A stretch of DNA of 64,000 nucleotides from Candidatus Borkfalkia ceftriaxoniphila. Its GTDB lineage: Bacteria > Bacillota > Clostridia > Christensenellales > Borkfalkiaceae. The stretch lies in NCBI RefSeq assembly GCF_004134775.1, contig NZ_SDOZ01000002.1, positions 1,028,005 to 1,092,004 of the forward strand, read 5' to 3'. Under the pieces are notes generated by a model. The model worked only from the letters and a program-made list of their open reading frames with translations. It was not told the DNA's origin and did not search any database. The translations under genes and the position numbers were made by a program. The stretch's first letter is position 1. Each line of letters begins with the position of its first letter. Shown here piece after piece: positions 7,629-17,602 of the stretch.

Positions 7629-8612
7629 ATGGAAAAAACGATAGGAAGGAAGTTGATAGCAGAAAGGGCGGGCGTGTCTATGCGGACCGTCACGCGCGTA
7701 TTGCAAGGCGATAAACTTGTGGCGGAGCAGACGCGTTTGCGCGTTCTGGAAGTGGTGGATGAACTTGGCTATACGAGGAATAAGATCGCAGGAAATCTCA
7801 GCCGCAACAAGAACAGTAATTTTGTCGTCGTGCTCGTGCCGGATATGTCGAATTACTATTATTTGGAAATTTTCGATTATCTGACCAAATTTTTCGAAAA
7901 GTACGATTACATCGTGTCGATATGCCGCATAAACGAGAATAATTTGTTCAAGACTTTCGACACTATGCTGGAAAACAGAGTCTCGGTCATCATCAATCTG
8001 GGTTTTTTCCCGATCAACGAAGAATATTTGAAAAAAATAAATTCCGCTAAGATCAAAATTATCCATCCCGGCGTAGGTACAGACCCCGTTCCCATCAATA
8101 TCGATTATTCGGCGGCGATGGAGGAGGCGTTTTGTTCCTTTCTCGGCCGCGGCCTGAAAAAGTTTAAATTCGTTTGCGGCGGCGGAAAAAATTTTTTGGA
8201 AGACGGAAGGATTCGCTGTTTTTTGCAATTGCTCGAGAAATACGGGCTGGAAAAAAATGAAAACAGTATTATCTGGGGAGATTATCCCGCCAGCAATGCG
8301 ATGGAAACTGGAGAAACTGCCGTAAAAAAAATTTATCAGACGGAAGAGCCCGACGTGATTTTCTTTTTGACGGACGCCATGGCATTCGGCGGAATGCAGT
8401 TTCTCACAAAGATAGGAAAAAAGATCGGGGAAGATATTTCGGTCATCGGTTTTGATAATACGCTGATGAGCAAATTTTGCGTGCCGCCGCTGAGTACCAT
8501 TGATTCTTCTACCGAAATCGAGATCCAAAGATATATCACTTACATATTGGATAAAAATTTAAATAACGATACCATCGTATCGAAATTCATAAAACGGGCG
8601 AGTTCGGTTTAA
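7629..8612 (+). CDS. LacI-family transcriptional regulator
   Basis: This 327-aa protein has an N-terminal HTH (residues about 7-27, with LIAERAGVSMRTVTRVLQG) and hinge segment, then a periplasmic-binding-protein-like sensor domain starting at NSNFVVVLVPDMS. It should control the adjacent transporter and hydrolase genes in response to a sugar. The first HTH helix has RTVTRV, slightly unlike the usual STVSRV. The start at 7629 places the HTH at the N-terminus as in the family. It is transcribed divergently from the recombinase. Confidence 0.88.
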   Translation: MEKTIGRKLIAERAGVSMRTVTRVLQGDKLVAEQTRLRVLEVVDELGYTRNKIAGNLSRNKNSNFVVVLVPDMSNYYYLEIFDYLTKFFEKYDYIVSICRINENNLFKTFDTMLENRVSVIINLGFFPINEEYLKKINSAKIKIIHPGVGTDPVPINIDYSAAMEEAFCSFLGRGLKKFKFVCGGGKNFLEDGRIRCFLQLLEKYGLEKNENSIIWGDYPASNAMETGETAVKKIYQTEEPDVIFFLTDAMAFGGMQFLTKIGKKIGEDISVIGFDNTLMSKFCVPPLSTIDSSTEIEIQRYITYILDKNLNNDTIVSKFIKRASSV

Positions 8613-8634
8613 GATCAAAATCACCCATAAATCG

Positions 8635-8670
8635 AAAAGCGTACGCTTTTGTTTTTTGTAAACAAAAAAC
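8635..8670. repeat. Adjacent palindromes before the transporter operon
   Basis: AAAAGCGTACGCTTTT (8635-8650) is a perfect 16-bp palindrome. It is followed by GTTTTTTGTAAACAAAAAAC (8651-8670), which has 9-bp arms. Together they may act as a terminator after the regulator, as an operator for the transporter operon, or both. Confidence 0.55.
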
Positions 8671-8714
8671 AAAAAACAAAACGTTTTAGATGGCAAGGAA
8701 ACGAAGGAACGGAA

Positions 8715-10748
8715 ATGAAGACAAAAAAATTATTTATAGCGGGATTGATTGTTTCGGCAATCTTATTCATAGCGGCCTGCGCGATGGTCGCGGTTTCTGC
8801 GGTCGTATCGAAACAGGAAATGGATCTGGGGATCGACCTTAGCGGTTACAATGTAACGAAGATGCATACCGACAATGAAACCATCCGCGTTTTCGGCACG
8901 CAGGACGGCGAGGTTTTCGCCTCCGATCTCGAAGGGGAGATGTTGTGGGATGCCGGTGCGTTTTACACGAGTCCCGTTTACGAACTGGCGGTGGAGGGCG
9001 GCGACGTATTCGTCGTCTATGCCAACGGCAATGTGGTGCGCTTTTCTCTGGAATACGCCGCGTCCATAGAGGAAGGGGAGAGTTTTTCCGAAGCGAGCGT
9101 GTACTCCATAGGGACGTCTTTCAATACGAACGGAAACGTGAAAAACACGCAACTCATCGTCGTACCCGAAGAGGAGACCTTTTATCTGAGAGGGGTATTC
9201 AACGACATTTCGCAGATCAACAGGATCTATCGTTTTGAATACGGAACGGAAACGCCGCAGCGTCTGGTCGGTACTTCCAACAGCGTCGGCGGCATGGCTT
9301 ATTCGGAGGGTACGCTGTATTATGCAATGCGCAGCACGGTGTACGCGGTTTCGGCGGAGGGAGGCGTAACATCTCTGCAAAACGTCAACGAAACGATCGT
9401 CGCGCTCTCTTGTTTCGAAAACGCTCTTTCGCTCGTCACGGCGCAGAACAATCTTTTCATTCTTCCCGAATACGGCGCGGGCACGCCGCAAAACTATGCG
9501 CTTTCCGTATCGCTCAATTCGGAATACGTCTTTTCGACGGGCGAAAATTTCACGGCGAAGATCAACAACGGCGGCGTTGCGATGATCGATTCGTCCTCGC
9601 ATTCGGTCACGCTCTCCATGCGGGCGTCCGATTCGCTGAATTTGATCATGTGGACGGACGAAAGTTTTGTTCTGTACAACGCAGCCGATCTGAACAATCC
9701 CACGATCACTTATTATTCGAGCGATCTTGCCAGATCCAAGGAAGTCTTTTCAACCTTGCTCTACGTATTTATTGCCGTGGCTTTGGCGGCGCTGGCGGCG
9801 GGAGCGTATTTCGGGTTCGGCATCAATCCCGACAGCCGCAAAAAAATGCACGGGAAGGTGAAGGGTTTCTTCACGGAAATGGTGCGGCATAAATTCATTT
9901 ACCTGTCGTTGGTGATCCCCTTTATTTTGCTGATCGTCTTTTACTACATTCCGATCGTTTTGGGGCTGGGGCTTTCCTTCTTCGAATACATACCGGGCGT
10001 TCGCCTCGTGTTTGCGGGTTGGGATAACTTCGTATCCGTCGTACTGAACACGCAGTTTTGGAACGCCTCTGCGACCATGCTCATATTTCTCATCGCGGAC
10101 CTGCTGAAAGCGGTCATTCCTCCGCTGTTCGTGGCAGAGGCGATCATTGCGGTAAAATTCAAGCGGTTTTCCCTCGTCGTGCGGATTTTGCTGTTTTTGC
10201 CCGGCATTTTGCCGGGCGTCGCCACGACGCTCGTTTGGAGCGACGGTATTTTCGGCTCGACGAGCAACAGCCTGATCAACGCGTTCGTAGGGTTGTTCGT
10301 GCCGGGCTTTGCAAAGAACTGGATCTACAGCGCCTCGAACGCAACGGCGATCGGGTCGTTGATCGCCTTCGGTTTCCCGTGGGTGGGGTCATACCTCATC
10401 TTTTACGGCGCGGTTTCCGGCATCGACAAATCCTTGTTCGAAGCCGCAAAACTGGACGGCTGCGGATGGTGGCGCAGGATGGCGTCGCTGGATGTGCCCC
10501 TGATTTTTCCGCAGATCAAATACATCGTGATCACGGCGTTTATCGCGTCGGTGCAAAATTATACGTCGATCTACGTTCTATACGGCGTCAACGGTCAGAT
10601 CAAGACGACTGCGCTGCTCGTGTACCGAGAGATCATCAATGCTAATTACGGGGTTGCGAGCGTAATGGGTTTGTTTATTTTTGCATTCCTGAGCGTTTGT
10701 ACGGCACTGAACTTCAAGATCCAAATGAAACAAGGGGAGGAAGCATAA
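8715..10748 (+). CDS. ABC sugar permease fused to an extracytoplasmic beta-propeller-like domain
   Basis: This 677-aa protein starts at the ATG after GGAACGGAA. There is one TM helix at residues 6-28 and then about 310 extracytoplasmic residues with WD/PQQ-like strand repeats (for example RVFGTQDGEVFASDLEGEML). A second TM lies near 345-367. A MalF/UgpA-type permease (about 395-677) follows, with the EAA loop SLFEAAKLDGCGWWRRM. Ordinary MalF-type permeases are about 300 aa. The next gene, 2 bp downstream, is the MalG-type partner. No ATPase is encoded here, so a genomic MsmK-like ATPase is probably shared. Confidence 0.85.
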   Translation: MKTKKLFIAGLIVSAILFIAACAMVAVSAVVSKQEMDLGIDLSGYNVTKMHTDNETIRVFGTQDGEVFASDLEGEMLWDAGAFYTSPVYELAVEGGDVFVVYANGNVVRFSLEYAASIEEGESFSEASVYSIGTSFNTNGNVKNTQLIVVPEEETFYLRGVFNDISQINRIYRFEYGTETPQRLVGTSNSVGGMAYSEGTLYYAMRSTVYAVSAEGGVTSLQNVNETIVALSCFENALSLVTAQNNLFILPEYGAGTPQNYALSVSLNSEYVFSTGENFTAKINNGGVAMIDSSSHSVTLSMRASDSLNLIMWTDESFVLYNAADLNNPTITYYSSDLARSKEVFSTLLYVFIAVALAALAAGAYFGFGINPDSRKKMHGKVKGFFTEMVRHKFIYLSLVIPFILLIVFYYIPIVLGLGLSFFEYIPGVRLVFAGWDNFVSVVLNTQFWNASATMLIFLIADLLKAVIPPLFVAEAIIAVKFKRFSLVVRILLFLPGILPGVATTLVWSDGIFGSTSNSLINAFVGLFVPGFAKNWIYSASNATAIGSLIAFGFPWVGSYLIFYGAVSGIDKSLFEAAKLDGCGWWRRMASLDVPLIFPQIKYIVITAFIASVQNYTSIYVLYGVNGQIKTTALLVYREIINANYGVASVMGLFIFAFLSVCTALNFKIQMKQGEEA

Positions 10749-10750
10749 AC

Positions 10751-11650
10751 ATGGTTTCAAATTCTGAAAATACGGCTTTACGTCCCGCGAACGGCGAAAA
10801 AATAAAAAAGGGCTTTCGCCGCGGTATCGAGGGGCCCGTTGCCCAGACGATCCTGCTCGTCATCATTCTCATCATATTGCTTTTGACGCTTTTGCCCGTG
10901 CTGATCACGATGATCATGTCCGTAAAGAGTTCGCAGGATATCATGGCGTATCCGATCTGGACGCTTCCGCAGACGGGCTGGTATTTCTCCAATTACAGAG
11001 AGGCGTTTTCAGTACTTTCCTCTCCTATGCTCAATACGATTTTGATCGATCTGATCTCCACTTTCGTCACGCTGCTATTGAGTTGCTTTATCGCTTTTCT
11101 GTTTGAGCGTTACGATTTCGGCGGCAAAAAGACACTGTTCTTCTTTATTTTTGCCCCGATGATGGTACCGAGCGTGATCCTGCTCTCGCCCACATATATC
11201 GTGGCGGTGCAGTGGCTGAATCTGGGGAACAACTGGTTCGGACTGATCCTTCCTTACATCGCGGGCAACCAGATCGCGAGCATATTCCTTCTCCGCGTAT
11301 TCATGCGGCAGCAGCCGGCTTCCCTTTACGAAGCAGCCCAACTCGACGGCGCAGGAGCGCCGCAGTTGTTCTTCTATCTGTGCCTGCCGCTTTCGGTGCC
11401 CATCATGATGATCCAGGGCATATCCATCTTTGCGGCAATGTACAACGACTATCTGTGGCCGTTGTTGCTGTACCAGAACGATCTGTCTTCGGGCGTCCTC
11501 ATGCCGTATCTGCGGTCGATCGTGAACAACTACGCGCAAGGCGTGCAGTATGCCATGTATCTGGTGGCGGGCATCCCCCTTATCATCACCACCATCATCA
11601 GTATCAAATTTTTTGTCAGCGGCGATTTCGCCAGCGGGATGAAATTATAA
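10751..11650 (+). CDS. ABC sugar permease, MalG type
   Basis: This 299-aa protein has an N-terminal cytoplasmic stretch, six predicted TM helices and the EAA motif SLYEAAQLDGAGAPQLFFYL near residue 195, which contacts the ATPase. The start follows GGGGAGGAAGC. The 2-bp gap to the upstream permease and 25-bp gap to the binding-protein gene indicate one operon. It is the second half of the importer channel. Confidence 0.93.
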   Translation: MVSNSENTALRPANGEKIKKGFRRGIEGPVAQTILLVIILIILLLTLLPVLITMIMSVKSSQDIMAYPIWTLPQTGWYFSNYREAFSVLSSPMLNTILIDLISTFVTLLLSCFIAFLFERYDFGGKKTLFFFIFAPMMVPSVILLSPTYIVAVQWLNLGNNWFGLILPYIAGNQIASIFLLRVFMRQQPASLYEAAQLDGAGAPQLFFYLCLPLSVPIMMIQGISIFAAMYNDYLWPLLLYQNDLSSGVLMPYLRSIVNNYAQGVQYAMYLVAGIPLIITTIISIKFFVSGDFASGMKL

Positions 11651-11675
11651 AAATTATTCAGACAGGAGGTTTTCC

Positions 11676-13481
11676 ATGAAAAAGTTTTCCAAACTTCTGG
11701 TGGCGGCCGTGTTGGCTCTTTCCCTCGGATTGACGGCAGCAGGCTGCGGCGGCAACGGAAATACGGGCGGAGACAACCCCGGCGGTGACAATCCCGGCGG
11801 TGACAATCCCGGCGGCAATACAGGCGTGACCGCGACGCTCGATTTTTATACTTCCGTAAATATCATCGAACAGTCCGCCTTGCAGCAGGTCGCAAACGCG
11901 TATTCGGATATGCAGTACGAGAAGGGGAACGATATCACCATTATGATCCGCAACAACACCGACCCCGCTGCGTATATGCAGACGCTGCGAACGCTCGTAT
12001 CCAACGGCGTCAAAAATCCTACGATCGCCAACACGTCCGTCGTCGACGAGTACTACGGCACCGACAAGATCCTCGACCTTTCGGGATATCTGGAGGAGCC
12101 GAATCCCTACATAGAAGGCAATGCTGCCTGGATGGACGCGCTCGAAGAGGACGCGTACAGGGCGCGCCAGACGGGCGCTTCCACGACGATCCCCGGATTG
12201 AGTTATTCCAGCAACTACACGGCGGTGTATTATAACAAGGCGGCGGTGCTCGACGTGCTGGGCGACGATCCTCTCGTTGCCGAGGACGGTACCATCGACA
12301 ATTCGAAGATCACGTGGGAATGGCTGCTGAACGCGTTGGAAACGGCGCAGAACGCGGACGCGAATTTCGACTATCCGCTCGGCTTATCGACGAGCGAACA
12401 GTCTTTCGGCTCGGATAGTTTCCATATCGGCGCTTCGGTCATCGAGGCGTATCTCGACCAGTATTTCCGCGATTTCCTGGACGTGGTGCATTCGAAAGAA
12501 GGCGATTACAGTTACATTTCGAGCATCGATTCGGTATGGAAATACGACGGATCGGACGGCTCGATCGACCTTCCGAACTCCTATACCTACAATATAAACC
12601 GCGTTGTGGATACCTATTTCAATCAGACCGGCTACAACCCGCTTTCCGAGCGCTATGAAGAGTTGATGGAAAATCTGTATACGCTTTTCTCTTACAGCGA
12701 CCCCGAGGCCTCGTACAACGACGTATTCAATCGTTTCAACGAAACGGTCATCACGTACGAGGGAAAGGGCGGTTCGTACAGCGATATGAAACTCTTTTAC
12801 ATTGAAGATCTTACGTATATCCGTACGTACAGGGATGCCTTCAAGACAAGCGGCGCAGGCGGGGCTACGGTATACCCCACGGCGGAGCAGATCGCTTCGG
12901 AGATCGGATGGTTTATCCTGCCTGCGATCTCCTCTGACCTGGAAGGCGTAGCCGACAATCTGCGTCCCGAAGGCGGTCCGAACGAAAACTTCGGCGTTCT
13001 GAGCACGGGCGTTCAGTCTACCGATGAGATCGCGGTCGATTTCCTCCGTTATCTCATCTCTCCGACCGGTCAGGCGGCGATCTACGCCAGTTACGAATCC
13101 TCTAACTACGCGCCCATCAATATGCGCCAGTTGGTCAAGAACGTAACGATCCCCGAGAGCATCGACTATACGGATCTGATCAGTGCGGTGGGCGACTGTT
13201 CGAACAACCCGTACCGTTTCTTCGGCAAAGGCTCGGGCATGGATACCATCACCGCGGGCAGCAGCGGCGAATATGTTACCGATCAGATAGCGGCGGTGCT
13301 TTCCGGCTTTTTCCGCGGCGGCAATGCAGACTGGACGGCGCAGGCAACATCTTATTTCAATATCATCAAATCCGGCTTCGCCAATTATGCGGAAGAAAAT
13401 AATTTTATCTACAACGATTATACGAAGGTTGCGGAGCAGACCAACAACCTCGTCAATTCGCCTTATTCTTCGGTAAGTTGA
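11676..13481 (+). CDS. Extracellular sugar-binding lipoprotein
   Basis: This 601-aa protein has a lipobox LTAAGC (Cys24) and a glycine/asparagine/proline linker made of repeated GGDNP units (residues 25-47). It is followed by a large family-1-type solute-binding domain. It presents sugars to the two permeases encoded just upstream. It is longer than typical sugar-binding proteins (about 420 aa), as often seen for oligosaccharide binders. AGGAGG precedes the ATG. Confidence 0.88.
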   Translation: MKKFSKLLVAAVLALSLGLTAAGCGGNGNTGGDNPGGDNPGGDNPGGNTGVTATLDFYTSVNIIEQSALQQVANAYSDMQYEKGNDITIMIRNNTDPAAYMQTLRTLVSNGVKNPTIANTSVVDEYYGTDKILDLSGYLEEPNPYIEGNAAWMDALEEDAYRARQTGASTTIPGLSYSSNYTAVYYNKAAVLDVLGDDPLVAEDGTIDNSKITWEWLLNALETAQNADANFDYPLGLSTSEQSFGSDSFHIGASVIEAYLDQYFRDFLDVVHSKEGDYSYISSIDSVWKYDGSDGSIDLPNSYTYNINRVVDTYFNQTGYNPLSERYEELMENLYTLFSYSDPEASYNDVFNRFNETVITYEGKGGSYSDMKLFYIEDLTYIRTYRDAFKTSGAGGATVYPTAEQIASEIGWFILPAISSDLEGVADNLRPEGGPNENFGVLSTGVQSTDEIAVDFLRYLISPTGQAAIYASYESSNYAPINMRQLVKNVTIPESIDYTDLISAVGDCSNNPYRFFGKGSGMDTITAGSSGEYVTDQIAAVLSGFFRGGNADWTAQATSYFNIIKSGFANYAEENNFIYNDYTKVAEQTNNLVNSPYSSVS

Positions 13482-13492
13482 GGTAACGGGCC

Positions 13493-15385
13493 GTGAAAAA
13501 AATAGTGGCTTTGATCTTGGGACTGACGTTTCTCTTTGCCTTTGCCGCCTGCGGCGGCGGAGGCAAACAGTCCGGAACTCTGACGGGGACGCTGCGCGAT
13601 TCGGATGATTATTCCACCGGATTCATGCGTACGTCGGCGACAGACGATTACGACCGCAGTTTCGGCGAAGTGACCGATTATAACGGAAACGTCGTAGGTA
13701 TCTTTTACTTTTTATGGCTGAGCCAGGCATCGGTCACCACCAATGTCGATTCGTACATAGAGGACGGAAACGTCGAAGCGGTGCTGACGGGAGACGAGGT
13801 CGGCATGGCGCCCGCTTTCACCTATTGGGGCGAACCGATGTACGGGTTCTATCAGGTCGAGGATGAGTGGGTCGTGCGCAAACACGTGGAATTGTTCATC
13901 AACGCGGGGCTGGACTTCATCTGTTTCGATTGTACGAACAACGATTTTTATCAGGCAGCGGCAAAGGCCGTGCTCGACGTTCTTCTCGAATATGCCGAGA
14001 TGGGCTACGACGTGCCGCGCGCCATGTTTATGACGAACAGCGATTCCACGCTGATGACCGAAAATATCTATAATGCGTTTTACCGCCGCGATACGTACGA
14101 TGCGGTGTGGTTTTACGGGAACGGCGATAAGCCGTGGATCATCTCCTCCTATGCAGGCTCCAATGCGAACATTCTCGACCGCTTTTATTTCAAGCCCGCA
14201 CAGTGGCCCAACCGTTCCTACAACGAAAACGGATTCCCTTGGATCTCCTGGCATTATCCGCAGGAAACGTATACGGATCGGGAAAACGATTACACGATCA
14301 TGAGCGTATCCGTATCGCAGCATACGGGGATCGGCGGCTCTTTGAGCGACGCAGGCGTTTCGGGCATCAATTTTTCAATTTCCGGCCTGTTCGCCCCTTA
14401 TAACTACGATACGCTTTCCGACAGTCTGAAAGCGCGGGTTTCTTCAGAAACGGCAACGAAGTACTACAATTATAATTGGGGAAGAGGTTATTCACACGAA
14501 ACCGGCTCGAACGATTACGATTCCGCTCTCGCGAACGTCAATTTCGAAGAGCAGTGGGACAGCGCGTTGCAAAACGAGGACGTCAACCTCGTATTCGTGA
14601 CGGGCTGGAACGAATGGATCGCGCAAAAACAGAGCAAGGATCCGCTTTTGGGGAGTTCTTACGGTTATTTTGTGGACACGTTCAGCACGGAGTTTTCCCG
14701 CGATATCGAAATGATGAACGGCGGTTATCTGGATAACTGTTATCTGCAACTGGTCGCGAATATTCGCGAATACAAGGGTGTCGGTTACGGCACGCAGGTC
14801 ACTCGCAACGCGACGGTCGCAAAGGGAACGGATCTTTTCGACCTGTCGAATTGGTCTGCCGCTCCTGTCTATAAAGATCTGGTCGGCGAAACCGAACCCC
14901 GCGCGGCGCTCGGCGCGGGCGGCAATTATTATACCAACGATACGGGCCGCAACGACATTCAGGAGGTGCGCGTAGCCTCCGACGAGGAGTATGTGTATTT
15001 CCTCGTCGCGGCGGCGGAAGATATCACGGCCAAGGAAGCCGCAGACACCCGTTGGATGAACGTATTTATCGGCATCGAGGGGGCGGAAGGCGGCTGGAAC
15101 GGGCTGCAATACGTGGTGAACCGCTCGCTCGACGGGACCACGGCCAGCCTGGATAAGATCGAAAACGGCGCGTATGCGTCCGTCGGTACGGCTGCGACCG
15201 TTGTTTCGGGCAGATATATGCTCGTGCAGGTCGCAAAGAGATCTCTCGGCATCGAAGGCGATGAATTCGGGATCGTATTTAAGGTGACGGATAATCTGCA
15301 AAAGGATTTCGACGTTACCGACCTTTATACGAACGGCGACGCCGCTCCCATCGGCAGGATCAATTACAGTTATTATAACGGATAA
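13493..15385 (+). CDS. Secreted GH99/GH71-like glycoside hydrolase lipoprotein (first copy)
   Basis: This 630-aa protein starts at GTG with GAGG upstream and has a lipobox AFAAC (Cys20). Residues about 60-430 look like a GH99/GH71-like barrel: VVGIFYFLWLS, FINAGLDFICFDCTN and VTGWNEWIAQ, where Glu374 occupies the family's WNEW motif. Residues about 465-630 form a beta-rich domain like CBM9/DOMON (EEYVYFLVAA). GH99 enzymes are endo-acting alpha-mannosidases and mannanases, so an alpha-mannan-like glycan is a guess. It is cotranscribed with the transporter genes. Confidence 0.68.
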   Translation: MKKIVALILGLTFLFAFAACGGGGKQSGTLTGTLRDSDDYSTGFMRTSATDDYDRSFGEVTDYNGNVVGIFYFLWLSQASVTTNVDSYIEDGNVEAVLTGDEVGMAPAFTYWGEPMYGFYQVEDEWVVRKHVELFINAGLDFICFDCTNNDFYQAAAKAVLDVLLEYAEMGYDVPRAMFMTNSDSTLMTENIYNAFYRRDTYDAVWFYGNGDKPWIISSYAGSNANILDRFYFKPAQWPNRSYNENGFPWISWHYPQETYTDRENDYTIMSVSVSQHTGIGGSLSDAGVSGINFSISGLFAPYNYDTLSDSLKARVSSETATKYYNYNWGRGYSHETGSNDYDSALANVNFEEQWDSALQNEDVNLVFVTGWNEWIAQKQSKDPLLGSSYGYFVDTFSTEFSRDIEMMNGGYLDNCYLQLVANIREYKGVGYGTQVTRNATVAKGTDLFDLSNWSAAPVYKDLVGETEPRAALGAGGNYYTNDTGRNDIQEVRVASDEEYVYFLVAAAEDITAKEAADTRWMNVFIGIEGAEGGWNGLQYVVNRSLDGTTASLDKIENGAYASVGTAATVVSGRYMLVQVAKRSLGIEGDEFGIVFKVTDNLQKDFDVTDLYTNGDAAPIGRINYSYYNG

Positions 15386-15395
15386 GGAGGTACAG

Positions 15396-17519
15396 ATGAG
15401 TAAATTATTAAAGAGAATTTTCGCGCTTGTTTTTGTCGCCGTTTTCGGCTGCTGCTTATTGATCGGCTGTTCGACGACAAACGAGCCGGGCGGTGAAACG
15501 GGAGGGGACGACCCCGGCGGCAATACCGGCGGGACGGACGAAGACCCGCCCGGCGTCTATTCCTACGGCGAAAACTGGGCGGATACTTACGACGCCGCGT
15601 ATACGCAATCTCTGCTCGATATGGGGGAACAGGGGTTCACCCTTTCGCAGATCGGGGGCACGGACGGCGCAGGCAGGAGTTTTTCCGCACACGGGACCAA
15701 AAAGGAATCCTCGAGGTATGTAGGCGTATTTTATTTCCTTTGGCTGACCGATTTCGGCGGGATCTACGACATTTCGAAGATCCAGGAAGAGAACGCCGCG
15801 CTGGCTACGGATACCATCCGCAACCCGCTGTGGGCGCTCCCCGGTTCGGAATACTACGACGCATCCGTTTCTCCTCTGTATGCGTTCCATTATTTTGAGG
15901 AGCCGCTGTACGGATATTATCAGAGCGACGATCCGTGGGTCATACGGCGTCATCTTGAATTGTTGGCGATGGCGGATATAGACTTTTTGTATCTCGACTT
16001 CACCAATGCGGGATTGAGCGGCGGCAGCGTAGTGAATATCTATCAGAAACAGACGTACGCCTTGCTGGATGCGATCCTGGAATTGCAGTCGAAGGGGTAC
16101 GACGTGCCGCAAATCGTGCCGATGGTGTGCAATCCCTCTACGGGCGGCGGTACGCAGAGCATCACGAAGATCGTCGAGTGGGTATATGAAAATTATTACG
16201 CCCACGACGATTTCAAATACAAAAGTTGTTGGTTCACCGCCGACAAAACGCGCAACCCGAGCGGCAAGCCCTTGCTCGTGTGCTACGATTTCGACGAAAA
16301 ATATCTTACGAACAGCGCCGCGGCCGATGCGTTCTGGATGCGGAAAGTGGTTTGGCCCACTTCGGTTTCGCAGAGCGACTTTGAAAACGGCTTCCCCTGG
16401 ATGGATTATTCTCTGCCGCAAAACAATTACGGCGGGATCATGAACGTTTCCGTTGCGCAGCATTTGACAGGCAGTTGGTCTTCGGAAGCGTATCTCGCGC
16501 GTTCGCGCATGAACGCTTCGTATCAGTACCGCGGCAGGAGCGCGACTTCTTCGCAGAAATATGCATACGAAACGGACAGCGTCGAGCAGGCTGTTTACGG
16601 TCAGAATTTCGCGGACGAATGGTATAACGTCCTCCATTACGAGGGCGACGACGAAGTATGGATGGTCACCGTGACGGGCTGGAACGAGTGGGTCGCGCAG
16701 AAATACAACCACAACGGCGCAAATTCTTATGCGAATTTTGTGGATACCTTCAACATCGCTTTTTCCCGCGATATCGAAATGATGCGCGACGGCGGCTATT
16801 CCGATAACTTCTTTATGCAACTTGCGCAGAACGTCCGCGATTTCAAATACGCGGCGACGGGAAAAAATTCGTCTGCAGCCATGTGGATGCGCCAGAGCGT
16901 CGATTGGGCAAATGTGAGCGCCTGGGACAACGTTTCGGCAAAATACATCGATATTACCGCCGATGCGCAGGCCCGCAACTATTCGAGCGTGGCAAACGTG
17001 TATACCTATACCGACGATTCGGCGCGCAACGATATATCGTACCTTAAAATCGCGAACGACAGCGAATACCTCTATGTGCTCGTCGCTGCGGAAGACAAGA
17101 TCAGCGAATATACCGCGGGGGACGATTGCTGGATGAATCTTTACCTTTCGACGGGCAAGGCCGGCGGTTGGGAAAATTACAATTTCGTGATCAACCGCAG
17201 TCCGTCCGGCAATAAAACCTCGATCGAGGCGCTTTCTGTGGGGGCTGACGGCAAAATCGTTGCGACTGCGCTCTCCGCACAGGCGGATTATGCGGTCAAC
17301 GGGCAGTATATTTCCTACCGTATCCCGCTCGAAGCGTTGGGCGTTACCAGTGCGGACGAAATTCAGATCAAGGCGTGCGACAACATTTTCGGCGTAAAAG
17401 CGACCGATGAAAACGACGGGGTGGGCGTGTATTCGTTCGGCGATGCAATGGCGTTCTATTGCGGCGGCGACAGCGCACCCATCGGCAGACTGAATTACGT
17501 TTACCGTATGGCATATTAA
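15396..17519 (+). CDS. Secreted GH99/GH71-like glycoside hydrolase lipoprotein (second copy)
   Basis: This 707-aa paralogue of the preceding protein lies 10 bp downstream. It has lipobox LLIGC (Cys25), a Gly/Asp/Pro linker, and the same barrel with VGVFYFLWLTDFGG, LLAMADIDFLYLDFTN and VTGWNEWVAQ (Glu431). The C-terminal CBM9/DOMON-like domain has SEYLYVLVAAEDK. It carries about 50 extra residues between the first barrel strand and the YGYYQ segment. The tandem copies likely cut different linkages of one glycan. AAGGAGG precedes the ATG. Confidence 0.68.
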   Translation: MSKLLKRIFALVFVAVFGCCLLIGCSTTNEPGGETGGDDPGGNTGGTDEDPPGVYSYGENWADTYDAAYTQSLLDMGEQGFTLSQIGGTDGAGRSFSAHGTKKESSRYVGVFYFLWLTDFGGIYDISKIQEENAALATDTIRNPLWALPGSEYYDASVSPLYAFHYFEEPLYGYYQSDDPWVIRRHLELLAMADIDFLYLDFTNAGLSGGSVVNIYQKQTYALLDAILELQSKGYDVPQIVPMVCNPSTGGGTQSITKIVEWVYENYYAHDDFKYKSCWFTADKTRNPSGKPLLVCYDFDEKYLTNSAAADAFWMRKVVWPTSVSQSDFENGFPWMDYSLPQNNYGGIMNVSVAQHLTGSWSSEAYLARSRMNASYQYRGRSATSSQKYAYETDSVEQAVYGQNFADEWYNVLHYEGDDEVWMVTVTGWNEWVAQKYNHNGANSYANFVDTFNIAFSRDIEMMRDGGYSDNFFMQLAQNVRDFKYAATGKNSSAAMWMRQSVDWANVSAWDNVSAKYIDITADAQARNYSSVANVYTYTDDSARNDISYLKIANDSEYLYVLVAAEDKISEYTAGDDCWMNLYLSTGKAGGWENYNFVINRSPSGNKTSIEALSVGADGKIVATALSAQADYAVNGQYISYRIPLEALGVTSADEIQIKACDNIFGVKATDENDGVGVYSFGDAMAFYCGGDSAPIGRLNYVYRMAY

Positions 17520-17602
17520 GGTTTTCATTTTTGCGGCGGGGCGGAACAAGGGGAAACCCATACGCCGCTCCGCGCTTAAATACTAAATTTATAGGAGGAA
17601 TT

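Noticed and set aside
8715..13481. Complete ABC importer with its own ATPase in the element
   Set aside because: No Walker A or signature motif is present in the cargo; an ATPase from elsewhere in the genome must be assumed.
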